Part shown: in pieces, positions 14,906 to 27,196 of the stretch
How the letters are laid out: each line of letters starts with the position of its first letter
How positions within the stretch are numbered: position 1 is the stretch's first letter
NCBI RefSeq assembly: GCF_030272615.1
Contig: NC_081415.1
Location: 103,034,796-103,098,795 of the forward strand
Origin: Cryptomeria japonica
Taxonomy: Eukaryota; Streptophyta; Pinopsida; Cupressales; Cupressaceae
DNA length: 64,000 nucleotides
Direction: 5' to 3'
Notes under the pieces: generated by a model
Database searches by the model: none
The model's input: the letters and a program-made list of their open reading frames with translations, nothing else
Told to the model about the DNA's origin: nothing
Made by a program: the position numbers and the translations under genes

Positions 14906-15701
14906 TGGAAATAGGCATGGATGACAAAGTTGTGGTTTGGAAGTTTGATTTCCCTCCTTTTTGGCGTGTTTTATTTTATCAACTTGGTTTCTCGACTTTG
15001 TCATCATCAAGTTTACACATCATCAAGTGGGTATTTCTAAAATTTCCACCATATTTTCACCCATCTTTTGAGCTTTCTAGCCATATAATTTTTTTAAAAT
15101 TTGAACAACAATAACATATTATTATTGTATTTCTTTTACCAGTGTCTTCATAGTTCTCACAGACATACCTGCACCATTTTTTTAATAACTTTTGATATAA
15201 TTATCCAAATTTTAAAAAAATTATATATTATTGTAGTGAGCTTGATTCTTTAAAAAAAAAAATTTAAATTGCATTTTTTATTTTTTTAGTGCAACTTATG
15301 CTTCGCACACGAATAGGTACCTAATTTTTCAGGATGTGCTTGATCGGAAAAATCATTTAAAAAAAATACTCAACAAAAAATTACAAAAAAATACACATCT
15401 TCTAGTGCTCACTCTTAACTATATTTTTGCCAAAGGATTTGTCAAAATACTAAATCTAAATATGACTTTTTTGATGCGCACGTCAAACACTATGTTATGT
15501 TTTTTCTGAAAAAAATCAGGGCCTATTTTTCATGTGCGAAGGATTTGACCCCCTTAATCTTATCCAATTTTGAAAACGTTTAGTAGTTTGGAAACTAGAT
15601 TTAGAGTACTACAATATTTGTTCTTTGATTATCTTCATATCTTGAGTGGATGACTTTCAAATTTTGCCTCCAAGTTCAGGTTCACCTGATTTCTAAAAAA
15701 A
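14906..15701. other. AT-rich right flank of the TIR element
   Basis: No gene. The 14905-15114 plus frame is short and has no recognisable domain. Confidence 0.5.
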
Positions 15702-15750
15702 AAGTGTCCACTTATAACCCCCTTTTTAACCACCATCTTTGTGCACTTAC

Positions 15751-16434
15751 CCGAATATCAGACTCCCAAATGACATTATCTTTTTCTAGAAGGGATTTTG
15801 AATAGTACATAACAAAACTCACAAGCAATGACCCAAACCGAAAAGCATAATTCTTCTTTTGTCATCTTGATATTTTCTAACAATAATTCTTTCAGCAATT
15901 CACACAAGTTAAATGATATGTTATCCATCACAAGCATATGTGTCATATATACCACAATTATTGAGTTGGCTCCTTCCCTATTTCTGAAATAGATTTTGTA
16001 AGAGATGCCATAGGCAACATACCTCACCAGAGGGTTGATGATCGTATTGATTATTAGAGCTCGTTGATCACCCTTCATGTCGGTTAGGGCTTCCACTTCT
16101 CTATTCAAAAATTGACTTCTTTGTTGAAACTTCTCCACTGGCACACAAGCTAGTGATCATAAAAATGATTTGCTTCATGATTAGATAGGGTTTATCCAAC
16201 ACACACATGGCTAAGAATTACCATGATAACCTCTACATTATTGAACCAAGGAAATTTGGTCCATAGATTTAGACCTTTGCCTTCAAACTCTTTGACCCTT
16301 TGCAATTCATCATCCTTCAAACCTACTTCAACAACTTTGATATTTTTTGAGCTAAAATTATCCAGGAGCACTATGTCTACGGTTTGAAATTCCTCACTGC
16401 TAGATTCTTTGGCAGTCAATTTTCCTTCCATGAT
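15751..16434 (-). pseudogene. Unrecognised ORF downstream of copia gag
   Basis: Minus-strand frames 16431-16192 and 16144-15776 read as one protein separated by stops near 16145-16190. The first part starts MEGKLTAKESSSEEF and is charged. The second has hydrophobic segments and the words FLNREVEALTD, NPLVRYVAYG and FNLCELLKELLLENI. It continues at 9903 on the far side of the TIR insertion. It follows the zinc-knuckle region, where pol would normally start, yet shows no protease, RT or integrase motif. It may be a gene captured by a non-autonomous element. Confidence 0.5.
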
Positions 16435-16859
16435 TGCTCTTGTTGCTCACTCTACGACTGCTCTAGATACTATTCACAATAATCTCAATAAAATAACTGA
16501 TATGAAAGAAATGAACTAAAAAACTAATACTTATCTTGCTAAAGATGCTTCATTAGGGTTTTGCCACCAAGAACTATCTTTTTGATGATGTCATCATGAT
16601 TACTCTGGTTATTGGATACCACTCAAGCACTATCATGCTAGATTAGTGGCATGATCCATTCAGACAGGGGGGATAGAATATTTTTCTTTCAAATCAAAAC
16701 CCCCCTGACCCAAACCACTAAGATTAATTCTCAGAGGAAGGGATGCCTGCACCAGATTTTAGTACGTTAGGCTCACTTCCTTTGTTCTGATTCTTCTTTT
16801 TCCAAACCAAAATTTCTTTCTTTTTTTATTCATCATTCTTCATCACATTCTTCTCAACG
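16435..16859 (-). pseudogene. Degenerate coding region joining gag and the unknown ORF
   Basis: The minus strand carries lysine-rich and then low-similarity sequence with many stops. No motif is recognised. Confidence 0.35.
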
Positions 16860-17831
16860 GATCTTTCCTCATTTCCATTCCTGCATTGATTAGCATAATG
16901 TCCAATCTACTTGCATTTGAAACAACCAAGAAAATTTCTCTTAGATCTTACTGGGTGTGATCGATATCTGCATTAACTAGCCTTATATCCATAGTTATTG
17001 CAAATGTAACAGTATCCTTGAAAGTAGTAACTCTTCTTGTTTTCAACAACCAGGTTATAATTTTGATTCACAACATGATTCCTACAAAGACTTGTTGTAT
17101 GTCCAAACATCTTGCAACCATAACACTGAATGCTTCTACAATTTACTACCTTGTGTCTAAATTTATTGCTTTTAAAACAATAACCATTAAAATATGGACC
17201 GTACCTTTGTGCATTAGGCTATCGGACTGGTGGTCTTCTTGCATTTGATTTCTAATTCCAAGTTTTCTTCTCATCTTTAGGCTTCTTCTCTACTTTAGCT
17301 TTGACTTCTTTGTTTTCTTCTTTATCATTCTGGTCTAGGCACATACTAATGTGGAAACCAAGCATGGTTTTGTCTGACTTAACTTGTTGTATGTTGATCA
17401 AATCTTTCAGGAACTTACTAATGTCAAGGATCTTATTTTTTGCCTTCAGGTTCTTCACCTCTTGTACAAGATTTTCACATTCTTCAGAGTTGAGCTTTAA
17501 TGTCTCTTTCAGAACCCACTCTATCTTGTCCTTTTCCTCAATCTTTTGCATCAGATCTTTGATAGTTTCATTCGCCTATTTCAACCTATTGTTAACCTCC
17601 TTATGTCTCAACTTGAACTTCTGGATTTTCTCTCTCAGCTTCTGCACACATTCATTTTCTATCTTCACATTGTCCTTCAACTCTTGATTCTCTGATTCAA
17701 CGCTTTTCACATCTTCAAGGGTTATCTTCAAATATTCATCCATCTAAAAATCTTCTCCAAAGCATATAGGTGTCATGACAACCAACACGGATCTTCATCA
17801 AGTGGTTAAGATTTCCAAACAAGGGACCAAA
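16860..17831 (-). pseudogene. Copia-type gag with four zinc knuckles (broken)
   Basis: The protein would coat the element RNA. The minus frame 17551-17252 is a Lys/Glu-rich coiled-coil-like stretch (KEENKEVKAKVEKKPKDEKK). It is followed by four CCHC-type knuckles. CYGCKMFGHTTSLC is intact. The others are damaged: CFKSNKFRHKVVNC has lost its second Cys; CYICNNYGYKAS-stop-C has His changed to Tyr and an in-frame stop; CFKCK-stop-IGHYANQC has a stop. Four knuckles is more than the usual one or two. The N-terminal part begins soon after the PBS and contains several stops. Confidence 0.7.
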
Positions 17832-17843
17832 GCTCTGATACCA
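17832..17843 (-). promoter_or_regulatory. Primer binding site, initiator tRNA-Met type
   Basis: Minus strand TGGTATCAGAGC, two bases inside the end of the 5' LTR, matches the usual PBS of plant copia elements. Confidence 0.9.
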
Positions 17844-17845
17844 AT

Positions 17846-19023
17846 TGTTGATCAAGTTGAAAGCACCAAAATATTGAGAGGGGGGGTGAATTAGTATTCC
17901 CATAGATTTAAAAACAACAAACTTTTCACCAATTATATTGTTATCAAACACACTTGACTGATATAAAATAGTTAATGCCAAATAGACATGAAGAACACAA
18001 CCACAAGATAAACACCAGATTTTATACATAGAAAACCCAAATGGGAAAACCATGGAGAGTGTTAACTCTAAGGGGAATATAACTATTTATAGTTGTGTTT
18101 ACAAAGTGGTGGCTCACTATCTGGTGGCTTACTACTAGATTACGAAAATGGCTCACTTCCAGACTACTCACTGCAGATATACAAGAGATGGATAGCTGTC
18201 GGAATGCTCACTGCAACTGGAAAGGTTGAACTAGAAAGGATTGCATCACCAAATGCATGGGGTCAGTTCCAAGTTTAAGATCAGATTAAAAATCTCAAAC
18301 TCTATAGTAGATCCAGATAGAGATCTTTGCACAACTATCGTGTAGCAGGTTCAGTAAAAAACTATTGCACCACTGCACCACTGATTGCCTTTGTTGTTTG
18401 CAACTCACACTTAACAAACACTTCTACCTTTGTTTTCAACTATCATTCACACATCACACACCTTCACTCACTCACTTGTTCAATATCATACCACTATATA
18501 TGTATATGTATATATACTGAAAGGCACAAGTACAAAATAGTGTGTCGCTCAAGCCTGACACGTTATCAATAAGCTTATGTCGGTCTCTGCAAGACTTCTA
18601 CACACTTCCTTTACATAATTCTAATTACCAATGCATATACCAAAATTATCAGAAAGGGGCAGGGTCATCCAAACTCAAGAATACCAACCCATTATCACAA
18701 GATCAAGCCCAATATCTCAAAATGTAGACTCCACACAAACCAAGGAAATCGCAACACAAAACTTAAAGAGATGTACTTCAAATAATTACCAGAAGCACTA
18801 ACATTGAGACACATTACCAATATCGGGATCAACAAGAACTCCTAACACTAGGATGTCGGGATTAATGAGAACTCAATGAAACCTCAAAAGTCATCATCCA
18901 AAGTTGTCCATGTTGTATAGTAACTTTTCACCAAAACTGCAACACCTAAACTATACATACACATTGACTGCATATAATTCTCACATCCAATATTACAACA
19001 ATATCTATAACATTTGAACTAAT
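17846..19023 (-). repeat. 5' LTR of the copia-type element, truncated
   Basis: Aligns with 7310-8453 over its whole visible length. Similarity stops near 19013, about 90 bp before the expected outer end, where the gypsy LTR starts. Confidence 0.88.
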
Positions 19024-19838
19024 TATAGACACCTAAAATTGTCTTATCTAATTAAATAAATATCTTTATTTATTTAATTATTTTAACCTAATTCTTCTAT
19101 TAATTAAATAGATCTTTATTTATTTAATTAATTCATTTATCCTCTTCTAGCCTTATTTCTAATTTAAATAAATACCTTTATTTATTTAAATTACCCTTTT
19201 TCCTAAATTAAATAAATACTTTTATTTATTTAATTGATCCCATTTCTTCTATTAATTAAATAAATCTTTATTTATTTAATTAATTCATTAATTCATTTTC
19301 TACCTATGACACATGTCGTTCATCTCTTAATTCCTACACTACCTACCCTATTATTATTTTCTTATTTTCTTTACCTACCCTCTAATCTTAGCCGACCATT
19401 TATCTTTTACACCTCTCAATCTTATCCCTCCATTTCTTATAGTGTCTTCTATATAAGGAGATGCTTCCTTCATTATCAACCCTAATCAGCTAATCATTTT
19501 AATCAGTTAGTCAATCTACTCTCCCCGACTACTCTACGCTTCCGAACTTTCATATGCGATCAAGCCTACTTGCAACCACATTTTCATTCTTTGTTGAGCT
19601 CTTGTGCACACATAAAATCTGAGAGCAAATATATCAAGCAAGATCAATGGGATAGGAAGAATGGAGATCCAAACCCTAGTGGACATGTGATGGTATAATC
19701 TTTGTGATTTCATTTGATTTGCATTGTCTTAGGTAATCTTCATATGTTATGGTGGATCTTTGTTGTTGTTAGGCTAGGGTTTTGTGGTTGAATTCATTTA
19801 GTCTTTCAATATTGTTGTTTCCACTTTTCACCATAGAG
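19024..19838 (+). repeat. 5' LTR of the plus-strand gypsy element
   Basis: Starts TATAGACACCTAAAATTGTC, against TGTAGACACC in its relatives, so the first G has mutated to A. It aligns along its length with the reverse complements of 26408-27196 and 29323-30080. The right end is judged from the match CTTTTCACCATAGAGC to CATTTTCACCATAAACA and may be a few bases off. No convincing PBS follows. Confidence 0.8.
19048..19292. repeat. Cluster of AT palindromes in the gypsy LTR
   Basis: At least five near-perfect inverted repeats of the form ATTAAATAAAT...ATTTATTTAAT with loops of a few bases. The same cluster is kept in the other LTR copies (26935-27172 and 29835-30055). Confidence 0.85.
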
Positions 19839-20957
19839 CCTTCTGTATTTACAGAGCTGAAAGTGCCACATGTATGGCCACATGAGTGGATGCCCTTACT
19901 AGCACCTTTTTGTTTTAGAAAGCCAAAATCCTTCTAGTTGTTGGGTCAGGAGGTCGGACCTCTGGAGCGACCCACACACATACGGTTCTTAGTAGAGATA
20001 CAAAGTTTGCCACAGGGAGTTTTTGTGGGGACTGATGCTTGGCTACCTCAAAGAAGTGAGTGCCGAGGGTGGAGCCAGTGGGGTCAAGCATCTAAGTATC
20101 CACTCTGAATAGCATAGCCTCGGGGGAAACCCCATGTGGGATCAACAACTATTGTCTTGGCCAGCCATAAGAATTTTACTTGTCTTATTTTGAACAATCA
20201 AACATTCAAGACCAAACATCAAAACATTGTGTCTTTTGTGTCTTCAAGTGTATGCAAAACATTTTTACATCAAACAACACACTTTTCTTTGAGTCGTTTT
20301 GAGTCTAAACACTTGCAAACATTGAGTCCTCATCAACATTGTGTCCTCTTGTCATGAAAAATAGTCATCCAAATTCAGATTTGGTCACAACAACAACTTC
20401 ACAAATTGGAAAAATTGCACTTAGATTTTAGAACCATGTTTGTGAAGTATACAAACACGTCTGTGTTCAGTATTGGGAAAAAATCATAATCCAACAAACA
20501 AGAGCAATCAGTTTCAGAATTCTCGAGCTTCCTAAGTTATTTCTCTATATTTTCATCTAGAATTCAGCCTATTTCTGGGTCACACAAAGTTCATCATTGC
20601 TTTACACCTTGCATTACATTCACATTTGTCTAAACTTGAGTCAAAAGGTCACTTGCTTGTCCTCATCTTGCTTTGTCAACACACTACATACAACAACATT
20701 TTGCTAAGTGGTCCCTCATCAAGGTCTATCACCTTTGGGTCTCATTTGGTCTTACTTAGAGTCAAGGTCAACTTACCTCAACAAGATAAACTATCATCTC
20801 TTTGGAAGCCACACCTACTCTACTACATACACACTTGGTCTTACACTTTGGACATTGCAAGTAAACCTCAGATTCATCAACATTCCATCCAACTCTTGGT
20901 CTTCCATACTCTTTCCATTTTCATCTAGTCTCCCACATCTTGGTCAAGACTTAGTTC
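19839..20957 (+). other. Untranslated leader of the plus-strand gypsy element
   Basis: 1.1 kb between LTR and gag with no coding frame. The part from about 20200 matches 64000-63098 reversed. One ACACGTCTGTGTTC word at about 20456 corresponds to an array in the relative. Confidence 0.65.
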
Positions 20958-23385
20958 ATGGTTGAAACTCATTCCCAAAAATCAAGGAGAGAATCTAAAG
21001 AGGCTCAAGAGTCCGCAAACATGAGTGCCTATGAGTATGACAATGATATCTTCTTCAATTTTGATCATACCCCATTACCTGACATGGACATCTATAGAAA
21101 CACTCAAAATGTTGAGAACATGAACACTACAAACAACGTTGATACACACAATGACAATATGGACAACATTTCAGTACATTCAACAGAAGTGGAAGACTCC
21201 ATTAGGATCCCCATTTCAATCGATTGGTTGAGGAAATAATGAGGAGAGATAGACAATACTTCTTACAAGTGATGGCACAAAGTGGAGCCAAGATCCCTCA
21301 TGATTTTGACATGTCTCAAATAATGGAAAATCTACCTTTGCAACAACCTCACCTCAACATGGATCAAAGGAGGCCTAATAGTGGAGGCAATAGAGGACCA
21401 CATATGGTACCTGAATCACCATCATCTTTGTTTCAAAAACCTGAGATCCCATACACGCATGGTCAAGCATATGATACTCACCTTCGCAAACCATTATGGA
21501 GGTCTTATGCAGAAAAATATACGCAATCACATACCAATGCTAAGGATCAACCACTAAGGTAATTGGATATCCAAAGGCATGATCAAAATTTGGACACAAG
21601 GAAACCCCACGTCAAATTTGGGGGCAACACATTAGAAGAAAATCATGACATGCCTGTAGAGTATGGTATACATAGACAAAACATATATTCCATTCCTCAT
21701 CATGACTCTATACCAAGTGGCCTTATATGTAGCATCGCTATAGACCTCCTCCATATGAACATGTGTAAGATCATTACCATCCATATATACAACATGCTCC
21801 TCCTCCACCCAGTGGCTCAGGCATGGGGTATGGTCCAAGAAGTCGGTCTCCACCTAAGAACAATTTGGAGCAACAAATTAAGTACTTACAAAAGAAAATG
21901 GAGGACATAAATACACCAAATCCAACTTACACGATGAGAGACATATGTCCCTATCCATTTGAAAAAAGCACTCCAATGCTTCCATTTCCTACACATTTTG
22001 TGACACCTAAGTTTGATAAGTACAGAGGCAAAGGGGATCCTAAGGCACATATAAGACAGTTTTTCACAGCTTGCATTGAGGTAGCAGCAAAAGAGACATA
22101 TTTGATGAGATTATTCCCACAAAGCTTAGGTGATCAAGCTATGGAATGGTTCTCTCAACTTCCACCTAGAATTAAGTCATGGGGTGACTTAGCAGAGGAA
22201 TTTATCCAACATTTCTTATACAGCATAGAGACAGACATATCAGTCACTACTTTGTGCAACACCAAGCAAAAGGAAGGAGAGTCTTTTTCATTATTTTTAC
22301 AAAGATGGAGGAATCTAGCCAGCAGATGCTCTTGTGAAATTCCACAGAAACAAATGGTAGAGATGTTCACCCAAAATGTTAACAAAGACATTGGTTATGA
22401 CCTAAGAAAATATTGTCTGTCCACCTTCAAGGATGTCATTGAGAAAGGATTAGCGACAGAAAAGGTCCTAATTGAGCAAGGCATCATCAAAATATTCAAA
22501 GAAAACAAAGAGGACTTTAAAGGAAAAGACAAGCCAAGATTTTGGAATAAAAACAAGAACACAATCAATGATGGTGTGGTTGATGCCAATACAGTATGAC
22601 CCAAAATTGTTTTTTCGCGATCAAGCTCTAAAAACAATCAAGTGAATACTCAAACAACTTCAAAGTCATGAAGGAAGTACACCCCATTGGGAGAACCACT
22701 AGAATCAGTTTTAAAAAACCTAGTGGCAAACAAAATAATAACAATTACAATTCTGCCTCCGTATGAGCCAAAGGTTAAACCAAATTGGTGGAATGATGAT
22801 GAGTATTGTGAATTTCATAAGAGAAAGGGTCATAAAATAGGAAATTGTCATCAGCTAAAGAACATCATACAAGATCTCATTGATAGAGGCGACATTGAGA
22901 TCGAGGGACACTCATCCAATCAAGAACGTGAAATGTTTAAAGAACCATTCCCAAAACATGACAAGGGAAAAGCTAAAGACACAGATGAGCAGACCAACTA
23001 TACCAAAGCATCGTATAACTATGATTTAACTATTAATCACATTTCAATGCACAATTATGTCTCTACTATTATCATAAAGGACAAAGCGCCTGAAAATTCT
23101 ACCCAAAGGCCCAAGGTTGTCCTAAAAGGCATTGGATATTCTTCTGAACCTACCTTTGAATGTAATGTCACAACTCGTCGAGGTAAATTCACTTTGCAAG
23201 GTGATCCAGCTAAAAACACTGCTTCCTCATCAACCAAACCTGAGTATGACCTTGTAGAACAGTTAGGGAAGACACCCGCGCTTATCTCCATCCTTGAACT
23301 TTTATGCATATCCCCCACACATAAAGCCATTTTTGACAAAACTTTGAGAGACACTACCGTCCCCACTGATCTAAACGTGGACTAG
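20958..23385 (+). pseudogene. Tat-like gag (broken)
   Basis: Start MVETHSQKSRRESKE matches the intact start at 63097 of the relative. The capsid domain (about 21990-22480) contains DKYRGKGDPKAHIRQFF, SLGDQAMEWFSQLP and LFLQRWRNLASRC. A CEFHKRKGHKIGNCHQLK zinc finger (CX2H...GHX4C, seen in Tat Gags) lies at about 22806-22860. The frame is broken by a shift near 21230, a stop at 21560, another shift near 21850 and a stop at about 22598. The C-terminal part (22687-23385) is open. Confidence 0.85.
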
Positions 23386-23394
23386 TTTCAACCC

Positions 23395-24076
23395 ATGGTT
23401 GGATACCTTTCCATTCCACACTCCCTTACATTCATAGAAGTTGATGATGCCTCCGTGAGACAACCACATAATGCACCTTTACACATTGAAGCCTTCCTAC
23501 ACAAACATCGAATAAAACGAGTCTCGATAGATGGAGTAGGTCTGAACATTTGTACATTGAACACTATTAAACAATTGGGATATTCTGAAAAAGTTGTGAA
23601 TGCTACAAACAAAATTACCATCAAGGCATATGATGATGAAGAGAGTTCATCCAAAGGCACAGTCACCTTACCTCTCAGGAGTTGGGCCAAGTACAAATGA
23701 TGTGGTTTGTCAAGTCCTAGACCTAGATCTCACATACAACATACTCTTGGGATGCCCATGGATTCATGAGATGACCGTAGTCCCATCTACATATCATTGA
23801 TGTATCAAGTTTCCACACAATGGAATTGAAGTGACCATCAAAGCTGATCCAAATCCATTCATATATTGCAACAATCTGCGACCTAGATCAGAAATAACAA
23901 TTCCAGTTAATAAAGAAGCTATTACTTCATCAGCATATGTGGATCTAGAATCATTAAAAGCTTCTACATCCAAACAAACAGAGCTAAAAGAAAAATTCAA
24001 GATTAAAGACATGGGATGTGGTGAGTATATCTTTCATGTTGATCAACTCCCACTATCTCCTAACACATTTAGTTGA
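23395..24076 (+). pseudogene. Aspartic protease region of pol (broken)
   Basis: Words such as VSIDGVGLNICTLNTIKQLG, ITIKAYDDEESSSKG and NILLGCPWIHEM match the relative's protease at 60175-60545. The active-site DGG(A/S) of the family reads DGVG here, so it is probably dead. A frameshift lies near 23690 and a stop near 23798. After GEYIFHV (about 24034) similarity to the relative ends. Confidence 0.75.
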
Positions 24077-24865
24077 CAAGAACAATCTATAAACAATTTG
24101 CAAGGAATTGGGTGTGAACCACCTAGTGTTGTGGTTACTAAGTCTGAATGCAAATCTCCTCTAGTGGTGCAAGCATCTCTTCATATCAATAGTCCTAAGA
24201 GTGGTTCCAACAAAGAATCTATTGAGTGCATCACCAGCCCTCTTGAGAACTCACATAGCTTTACCATTTTATCTGCTCATTCCATTTCCACTCCGCTCGT
24301 AGACTTGGATCAACAAGAATTACAAAAGCCCTTACTCATTGGGGATCAAAAATTAAAATTTGAAAAGAAAAATCTAAAAGTCAAAAATAAAGGAAAGTCC
24401 TTTTGTACAAATCAAAATCAAAAGCTATTGGACTTTGCAAAAATCAAAGTCAAGGATAAAAATCCCATGAAAGAAAAAGAGCAAGAGTTTATCTTCCCTA
24501 ATATCAAAATAACTGGGGGCAAAAATTCTAAAATTTCAAGTCAAAAAGAATACTTGTTGATCCTAAGTTTCCATCATGCCATCCTACTTTCACTTCTTTT
24601 CACAATCATAAGCCTTCATAACTCATCCACTTGATCCACACATCCATCCCCTTTTGGCAATACATCATGGAGCTTTAATGGAGCTTTTTCGAAGGACTTT
24701 GTTATCAAGGATGCCCAAACTTCTTCAGGTGACACGCATACGGGCCTGTGTAGTCCTCACACTAGTAGTTCTATCTCAGTTCCTTTATCAAGGAAGACAG
24801 TCACTCAAGCTATACATCATTTAGTTAAGGAATGTTGCAGTTACAATTATAAGGTTAAGCCTCGC
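24077..24865 (+). other. Segment without pol domains that replaces RT to integrase
   Basis: Where the relative has several kilobases encoding RT, both RNase H domains and integrase, this copy has under 0.8 kb. The 24098-24634 frame is Lys/Ser-rich (KFEKKNLKVKNKGKSFC) and shows no RT or integrase motif. The next 200 bp are untranslated. Similarity returns at about 24840, at the integrase C-terminal tail. Confidence 0.7.
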
Positions 24866-25072
24866 ACATTTGAAGTGGGTGACTTAGTTCTCAGAGAAAA
24901 TCCTAAAAATCAGCAAGACAGACAGAAGAAGGACAAGTTTGAACCAAATTGGTTTGGTCCTTACATCATCATAGCAGTCTATGGATCCGATGCATATCAG
25001 CTCTCAACCCTAGAGGGTGAACCTTTGGAGGATCCTATCAACAACATGCGCCTCCGTCGGTTTTCCACATAG
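24866..25072 (+). pseudogene. Integrase C-terminal tail
   Basis: Encodes GDLVLRENPKNQQDRQKKDK, FEPNWFGPYII and INNMRLRRFST, the end of Tat-like integrases (W.GPY motif). It matches 35285-35043 reversed. The catalytic core is missing. Confidence 0.85.
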
Positions 25073-26402
25073 CTCTTCAGCATATCCTAATTCAAAAATG
25101 CAAAAAAAATTCAAAAATACAAATTAAAAATACAAAAAAATCAAAAAATTCAAAATACAAAAAAAATCATAAAAATAAAAAATCGTTGCTTGGTGAAAAC
25201 CTAGCAAACAGGCGCCTTGTGACATAAAAAAAATAAAAAAATCAAAAAAGTAAAAAAAAACATTTCGTCCAATGGTGAAAACCACTTTGGTGGCGCCGTG
25301 GGCAAGTACCATGGTGAAAATCGGGTCACCGACGCCATGAGTAGAGACATTGCTCCTCCCTCCTTTAGGATTCCATTTCATCCTTTCACTTTGCACACAC
25401 TCACAACCTATCCATCCATAATAAACTTATCCATTCCCATCATGGCTTGTTATTGATCTACCTAAGATTGGTTAGCCATTCATAATCAACCTTCCTTTTC
25501 ACCCCTTTCCATCCATAATAAATCAGCTCCTATATGTGGCTAAGGAAAATCCTACTTCTAGTGATGGGTGTGGAACGGAGAGCATCACACGTTCTGAGGA
25601 GTACAATTTCTTCCAATTTTTCTTCAGTCTATCTGCACACAATCCGCAATAAAACAATATTTGCATCGCCAATCTGTAATAAAGTTTCATCTTCTCCGCA
25701 ATAAAGTACCAGTTGCATGGATTCACTCAGTTTTAGATGAGACACAATAGCAATGGGATTCAACAAATCAAATCTTTCAATTGACTCAGACAACATTATG
25801 GTTTAGTGCTATCTATCCTTTTGTGAAAGTAAACATTATGACCACAATCAAATAGACTTAAACAAGTGACAAGAGACACTAAACTTGAGGACTACAATGG
25901 ATGTTGGTGTCGAGTCTTGGTTTTCTTTTGATTTTATCTTTTGGTGACATGTCTTTTAGCTTTTCCAAGATGTCTTCGACTAGAAAGGTGAGGATGGGGT
26001 ATCGTCGCCTATTTTTCTTTGTTGTATGTGGATTGTCTCTTAGTAATGCTATGACTTTTCCAAGGATATGAGGATATTTTGAGTCTAGTGTGAACTGGGG
26101 CATTCCTTGTTTGCAACTATCTTATCTCCATGCAAACAGATACAATGACTTTTTGGGTCAAACATATATCTGGATTGTCATAACCTATTTGCCATAATAA
26201 AGCTCAATGATGATAACGCGCAAGAAGATCTTTCACTTTCATATATTCTATCTTTCATCCCCCTTTCTTGATTGACCTCCATCATCCTTCATGAGTTCAT
26301 GTAGCCTGCTATCACATGACTGAGTATAATGACACACCAAAAACATTTGTATTTCATGTAGTTTTTCACTTGCATTACCACATATTAAGCATTTCATACA
26401 TA
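25073..26402 (+). other. 3' untranslated region of the plus-strand gypsy element, first part
   Basis: A poly(A)-rich series of CAAAAATAC-like words (25095-25260) is followed by sequence matching 35030-33650 reversed. It lies between the ends of the converging pol and PMD genes. No gene is seen. Confidence 0.7.
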
Positions 26403-26407
26403 CATAC

Positions 26408-27196
26408 TGTTTATGGTGAAAATGGATAACAATAATAACAAAATTGAAAGGCTAAATGAATTCAACCACCAAACCCTAGCCTAACAATAACAAAGATCCA
26501 CCATAACATATGAAGATTACCTAAGACAATGTAAATAAAATAAAATCACAAAGATGATACCATCACATGTCCAATAGGGTTTTGATCTCCATTCTTCCTA
26601 TCTCCATTGATCTTGCTTGATATATTTGGTCTCAGATTTTATGTGCACAAGAGCTCAACAAAGAACGGAATGTGGTTGCAAGTAGGATTGTAGTATAGTC
26701 AAATGATCAAGTTGTTAGCTCATTAGCTCATTAGCTCATTAGGGTTTGATAATGAAGGAGGCATCTCCTTAAATAGAAGACACAATATGACATGGAGGGA
26801 TAAGATTAAGAGGTGTAAAAAAGGAGGTCGGCTAGGATTAGAGGATAGGTAGAGGAAATAATAAAATAATGAAAGGGGTAGGTAGTGTAGGAATTAAGAG
26901 ATGAATGACATGTGTCATGGGTAGAAAAGGTTAATGAATTAATTAAATAAATAAATATTTATTTAATTAATAGAAGAACTGAGATCAATTAAATAAATAA
27001 AATATTTATTTAATTTAGGAAAATGATAATTTAAATAAATAAATGTATTTATTTAAATGAGAAATAAGGCTAGAAGAGGATAAAATGAATTAATTAAATA
27101 AATAAAGATTTATTTAATTAATAGAAGAATTAGGCTTAGATAATTAAATAAAGAAAATATTTATTTAATTAGACATGACAATTTTGGGTGTCTACA
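26408..27196 (-). mobile_element. Solo gypsy LTR, TSD CATAC
   Basis: 789 bp, TG...CA, in minus orientation (TGTAGACACCCAAAATTGTC read from the right). CATAC flanks it at 26403-26407 and 27197-27201. The host 3' region continues without loss on both sides, as comparison with the relative near 33650 shows. Confidence 0.93.

Larger units (their letters stand above)
9819..15750. mobile_element. 5.9-kb TIR element without transposase, inserted in the copia-type element
   Basis: A perfect 22-bp inverted repeat begins GTAAGTGCACAAAG at 9819-9840 and is mirrored at 15729-15750. A second inverted pair, GTGGACAC, lies at 9848-9855 and 15702-15709. The unknown copia ORF reads up to both edges and resumes on the other side (WESDI at right, RQIFRYL at left), so the block is an insertion. 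Inside are subterminal repeats, a CT-rich arm, a satellite and a GA-rich arm, but no transposase. Flanking bases (AGGAATGA / CCGAATATC) show only partial similarity, so superfamily is open; a Mutator-like or hAT-like non-autonomous element is possible. Confidence 0.72.
7310..19023 (-). mobile_element. Copia-type, gag-only LTR element, minus strand (itself interrupted)
   Basis: Two direct repeats (7310-8546 and 17846-19023) begin TGTTGATCA on the plus strand. A polypurine tract lies beside the left one and a PBS of the type TGGTATCAGAGC beside the right one, so the element reads right to left. Its interior (8547-17845) encodes a gag with several zinc knuckles and a further unrecognised coding region. 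I find no protease, integrase or RT, so it resembles gag-only non-autonomous elements (TR-GAG type). It is interrupted by a TIR element (9819-15750), and its 5' LTR is cut at 19024 by a gypsy element. The missing LTR end should lie beyond the right edge of the window. Confidence 0.85.
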
